Source: Acidimicrobiales bacterium (GTDB taxonomy: Bacteria; Actinomycetota; Acidimicrobiia; Acidimicrobiales; Poriferisodaliceae). Taken from it: a stretch of 6,774 nucleotides of DNA. The notes under the pieces were generated by a model. That model saw only the letters and a list, made by a program, of their open reading frames with translations. It was not told the origin of the DNA and did no database searches. Where the stretch lies: assembly GCA_020631315.1 (NCBI GenBank), contig JAHDHM010000206.1, positions 1 to 6,774 of the forward strand, in the 5' to 3' direction. The position numbers and the translations under genes are program-made. Shown here in pieces: positions 5,876 through 6,774 of this stretch; positions within the stretch are counted from its first letter, which is position 1, and the number at the start of each line of letters is the position of its first letter.

Positions 5876-5950
5876 TTGTCCCGAGTCACAGGACAATCTG
5901 CATTGATGTTCAGTGTCCCGGGACTGCGAGCATTGATGTCCCAGCGCTGG
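5876..5950. repeat. Cluster of nested inverted and direct repeats in the MOSC-GNAT intergenic region
   Basis: The 138-bp gap between two convergent genes is less GC-rich than the flanks and contains overlapping symmetry. TTGTCC (5876-5881) pairs perfectly with GGACAA (5891-5896). GGACAATCTG (5891-5900) pairs with CAGTGTCC (5911-5918) over 8 bp with a 2-nt bulge. GTCCCGGGAC (5915-5924) is a perfect palindrome. GGGAC (5920-5924) pairs with GTCCC (5938-5942). CCAGCGCTGG (5941-5950) is a perfect palindrome. A direct repeat is listed separately. Possibilities are an insertion-sequence end or remnant, a multi-site protein-binding array, or an RNA structure ending the convergent transcripts. No clear U-tract follows, so a classic intrinsic terminator is not supported. 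No transposase is present. Confidence 0.55.
5891..5939 (+). repeat. Two copies of GGAC-N5-GCATTGATGT, 30-bp period
   Basis: Copy one is 5891-5909 and copy two 5921-5939. The GGAC and GCATTGATGT blocks are identical in both, while the 5 bases between them differ at every position. Each copy is followed by TC or CC, giving GGAC...GT(T/C)C ends. Conserved blocks with a free spacer and roughly three-helical-turn spacing look like paired protein-binding sites, as at transposon ends or in operators. The protein is unknown. Confidence 0.6.
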
Positions 5951-5953
5951 CGC

Positions 5954-6418
5954 TCAGAGTTCGAGAGTGAAGTAGACGTTGAAGTCGGTGTCGGTGGCGT
6001 CGTAGTCGCCGAAGGGGCCGCACTCGACGAAGCCGGCTGACTCGTACATCCGCAGCGCGGCGGTGAACGGCGGTGTGTTGCCGGTCTCGAGGCTGAGCCG
6101 CGTGTAGCCGCGTTCGCGGCTGACGCCGAGCAGATGATCGAGCATCTGCCGGCCGACGCCTTTGCCGAGGTGGTCGTCGTGGGTGCGCATCGACTTCAGC
6201 TCGCCGTGGGTGGGGTCGAGCTCGTGGAGCGCGCCGCAACCGGCGAGTTCGTCCCCGTCCCAGATGGACCAGACGGTGACCGACGGCGCTCGCAGCGCAT
6301 CGAGGTCGAAGAAGTGGCACGTGCCGGGAGGCGAGGCGTCGGCCATGCCCTGGGCGTGTCGCTCCAACAGGGCCTGGATGTCGGCGCCGGTCAGGTCGTC
6401 CTCGATGATGCGCAACAT
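5954..6418 (-). CDS. GNAT family N-acetyltransferase, YsnE-like
   Basis: A 154-residue single-domain GNAT protein that uses acetyl-CoA to acetylate an unknown amine. It resembles the YsnE/YitI-type group: SPPGTCHFFDLDALR (29-43), WSIWDGDELAGCGALHELD (50-68), GELKSMRTHDDHLGKGVGRQML (72-93), LSLETG (108-113), then PFTAALRMYESAGFVECGPFGDY (117-139). The acetyl-CoA-binding loop is in LGKGVGR (84-90); Gly87 and Gly89 are kept but the usual Arg/Gln of the motif is Leu84. ysnE has been linked genetically to indole-acetic-acid production in Bacillus; that role should not be carried over here. The ATG at 6418 is chosen because homology begins there and TACGGT lies 6 nt upstream (leaderless pattern); the frame is open to 6670 but the extension overlaps the divergent molybdoenzyme gene. 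Its 3' end faces the repeat cluster. Confidence 0.9.
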   Translation of the reverse strand: MLRIIEDDLTGADIQALLERHAQGMADASPPGTCHFFDLDALRAPSVTVWSIWDGDELAGCGALHELDPTHGELKSMRTHDDHLGKGVGRQMLDHLLGVSRERGYTRLSLETGNTPPFTAALRMYESAGFVECGPFGDYDATDTDFNVYFTLEL

Positions 6419-6424
6419 GGTCGA

Positions 6425-6430
6425 ACCGTA
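6425..6430 (-). promoter_or_regulatory. Putative -10 hexamer (TACGGT) for leaderless GNAT transcription
   Basis: On the minus strand TACGGT lies 6 nt before the ATG at 6418, the same hexamer and nearly the same spacing as before the AAC(3) gene. No Shine-Dalgarno is visible upstream of this start, consistent with leaderless translation. No clear -35. Confidence 0.4.
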
Positions 6431-6486
6431 GCGGCGGCGGGTCGGTCCAGGCTGCGGGAATCGGCCGACGTTTCGGCTCCCTGACA

Positions 6487-6510
6487 GCCGAGTTCTCTGA
6501 GAGACTCGGC
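6487..6510. promoter_or_regulatory. Hairpin-forming dyad immediately before the molybdoenzyme start
   Basis: GCCGAGTTCTCT (6487-6498) and AGAGACTCGGC (6500-6510) are complementary over 11 bp apart from one unpaired T, around a single G at 6499. As RNA, a 10-bp stem with a UGA loop and a one-base bulge would form and end 4 nt before the ATG at 6515. No T-tract follows, so it is not a classic terminator. It could be an operator or an RNA element controlling ribosome access, depending on where transcription starts. Confidence 0.5.
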
Positions 6511-6514
6511 GGCC

Positions 6515-6774
6515 ATGACGATCGCACCAGAGTCGCCGACCGAGCCGGCACGCCCTCGCTTCGTGCGCGCCGACGGCCCGGACAAGGTCACCGGCACCGG
6601 CCGCTACGCCGCCGACCTCACGCTGACCGGCCAGCTCTACGCCAAGTTCAAGTACGCAGGCGTGCCGCACGGTCGGATCACGAACCTCGACACGACCGCG
6701 GCGAAGGCCATTCCGGGCGTCTTCGCCGTGCTGACGCAGGACGACGTGCCCGACGTGCGCTACGGCGACGGCAT
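6515..6774 (+). CDS. Xanthine dehydrogenase/aldehyde oxidase family molybdopterin-binding subunit, 5' end only
   Basis: The first 86 codons of a gene running off the right edge. GPDKVTGTGRYAADL (21-35), LYAKFKYAGVPHGRI (41-55) and PGVFAVLTQDDVPDVRYG (67-84) match the a/b-hammerhead domain that opens the large, molybdopterin-binding subunit of xanthine dehydrogenases, aldehyde oxidases and CoxL-like hydroxylases. Such subunits are usually 700-800 residues and bind the molybdenum centre beyond the part seen, so the substrate class (purine, aldehyde, CO, nicotinate or other) cannot be decided. The ATG at 6515 starts a normal family N-terminus; the preceding GGCGG is a weak ribosome-binding site within or beside the dyad. 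It is divergent from the GNAT gene with 96 bp between starts. Partner FAD and 2Fe-2S subunits would be expected downstream if it is the separate-subunit type. Confidence 0.88.
   Translation, partial: MTIAPESPTEPARPRFVRADGPDKVTGTGRYAADLTLTGQLYAKFKYAGVPHGRITNLDTTAAKAIPGVFAVLTQDDVPDVRYGDG

Noticed and set aside
5911..5953. Palindromes downstream of the GNAT stop as an intrinsic terminator
   Set aside because: The stems are short or overlapping and no T-run follows on either strand.
5843..6040. 65-codon plus-strand ORF across the repeat cluster and the GNAT 3' end
   Set aside because: No recognisable domain or ribosome-binding site, and half of it is antisense to the GNAT gene; not called as a gene, though it could be a remnant of a mobile element.
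6419..6670. N-terminal extension of the GNAT frame to 238 residues
   Set aside because: The extension lies opposite the molybdoenzyme start and has no GNAT homology; the domain begins at the ATG at 6418 with a promoter-like hexamer just upstream.
1..6774. CRISPR array, tRNA, rRNA or toxin-antitoxin pair
   Set aside because: No multi-copy spaced repeats beyond the single pair at 5891-5939, no tRNA-like cloverleaf noticed, and no small paired ORFs with toxin or antitoxin features.

Overview
The window is high-GC DNA with dense genes, mostly G/C third codon positions, GTG starts and TAnnnT-type -10 hexamers placed just before start codons. Together with a TIGR03086 / mycothiol-type DinB-fold protein, this points to an actinobacterium, possibly Acidimicrobiia. 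The taxon is an inference from composition and gene families; no rRNA or marker gene is present.

Layout. (1) 65-2167, plus strand: a probable three-gene run of a SnoaL-like/VOC two-domain protein, DNA-3-methyladenine glycosylase I (tag) and a TauE/SafE (TSUP) membrane transporter. (2) 2172-4290, minus strand: a DHA2-type major facilitator efflux pump (3635-2172), which meets the TSUP gene tail to tail with 4 bp between stops, preceded by a TIGR03086/DinB-fold protein (4290-3700). (3) 4291-4416: a divergent promoter region with an 11-bp inverted repeat beside a TACGGT -10 hexamer. (4) 4417-5815, plus strand: an AAC(3)-family N-acetyltransferase and a MOSC-domain protein, joined by a 14-codon mini-ORF that overlaps both by 4 bases and has its own strong Shine-Dalgarno. 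(5) 5816-5953: a 138-bp intergenic stretch full of nested inverted repeats and a 30-bp-period direct repeat, possibly an insertion-sequence end or a protein-binding array. (6) 6418-5954, minus strand: a YsnE-like GNAT acetyltransferase. (7) From 6515 to the right edge: the 5' end of a xanthine dehydrogenase/aldehyde oxidase-family molybdoenzyme large subunit, with a hairpin-forming dyad directly before its start codon.

How the genes relate. Most are common accessory or housekeeping families. Several belong to families that include drug-resistance members (VOC/bleomycin-resistance fold, DHA2 efflux, AAC(3)), but no biosynthetic cluster is visible, so general detoxification is as likely as self-resistance. 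The MOSC gene and the molybdoenzyme lie about 700 bp apart, which fits a molybdenum-cofactor theme but does not prove one. I see no tRNA, rRNA, CRISPR array or intact transposase. The least explained signals are non-coding: the repeat patch at 5876-5950, the two dyads at 4369-4399 and 6487-6510, and the mini-ORF at 5223-5267.
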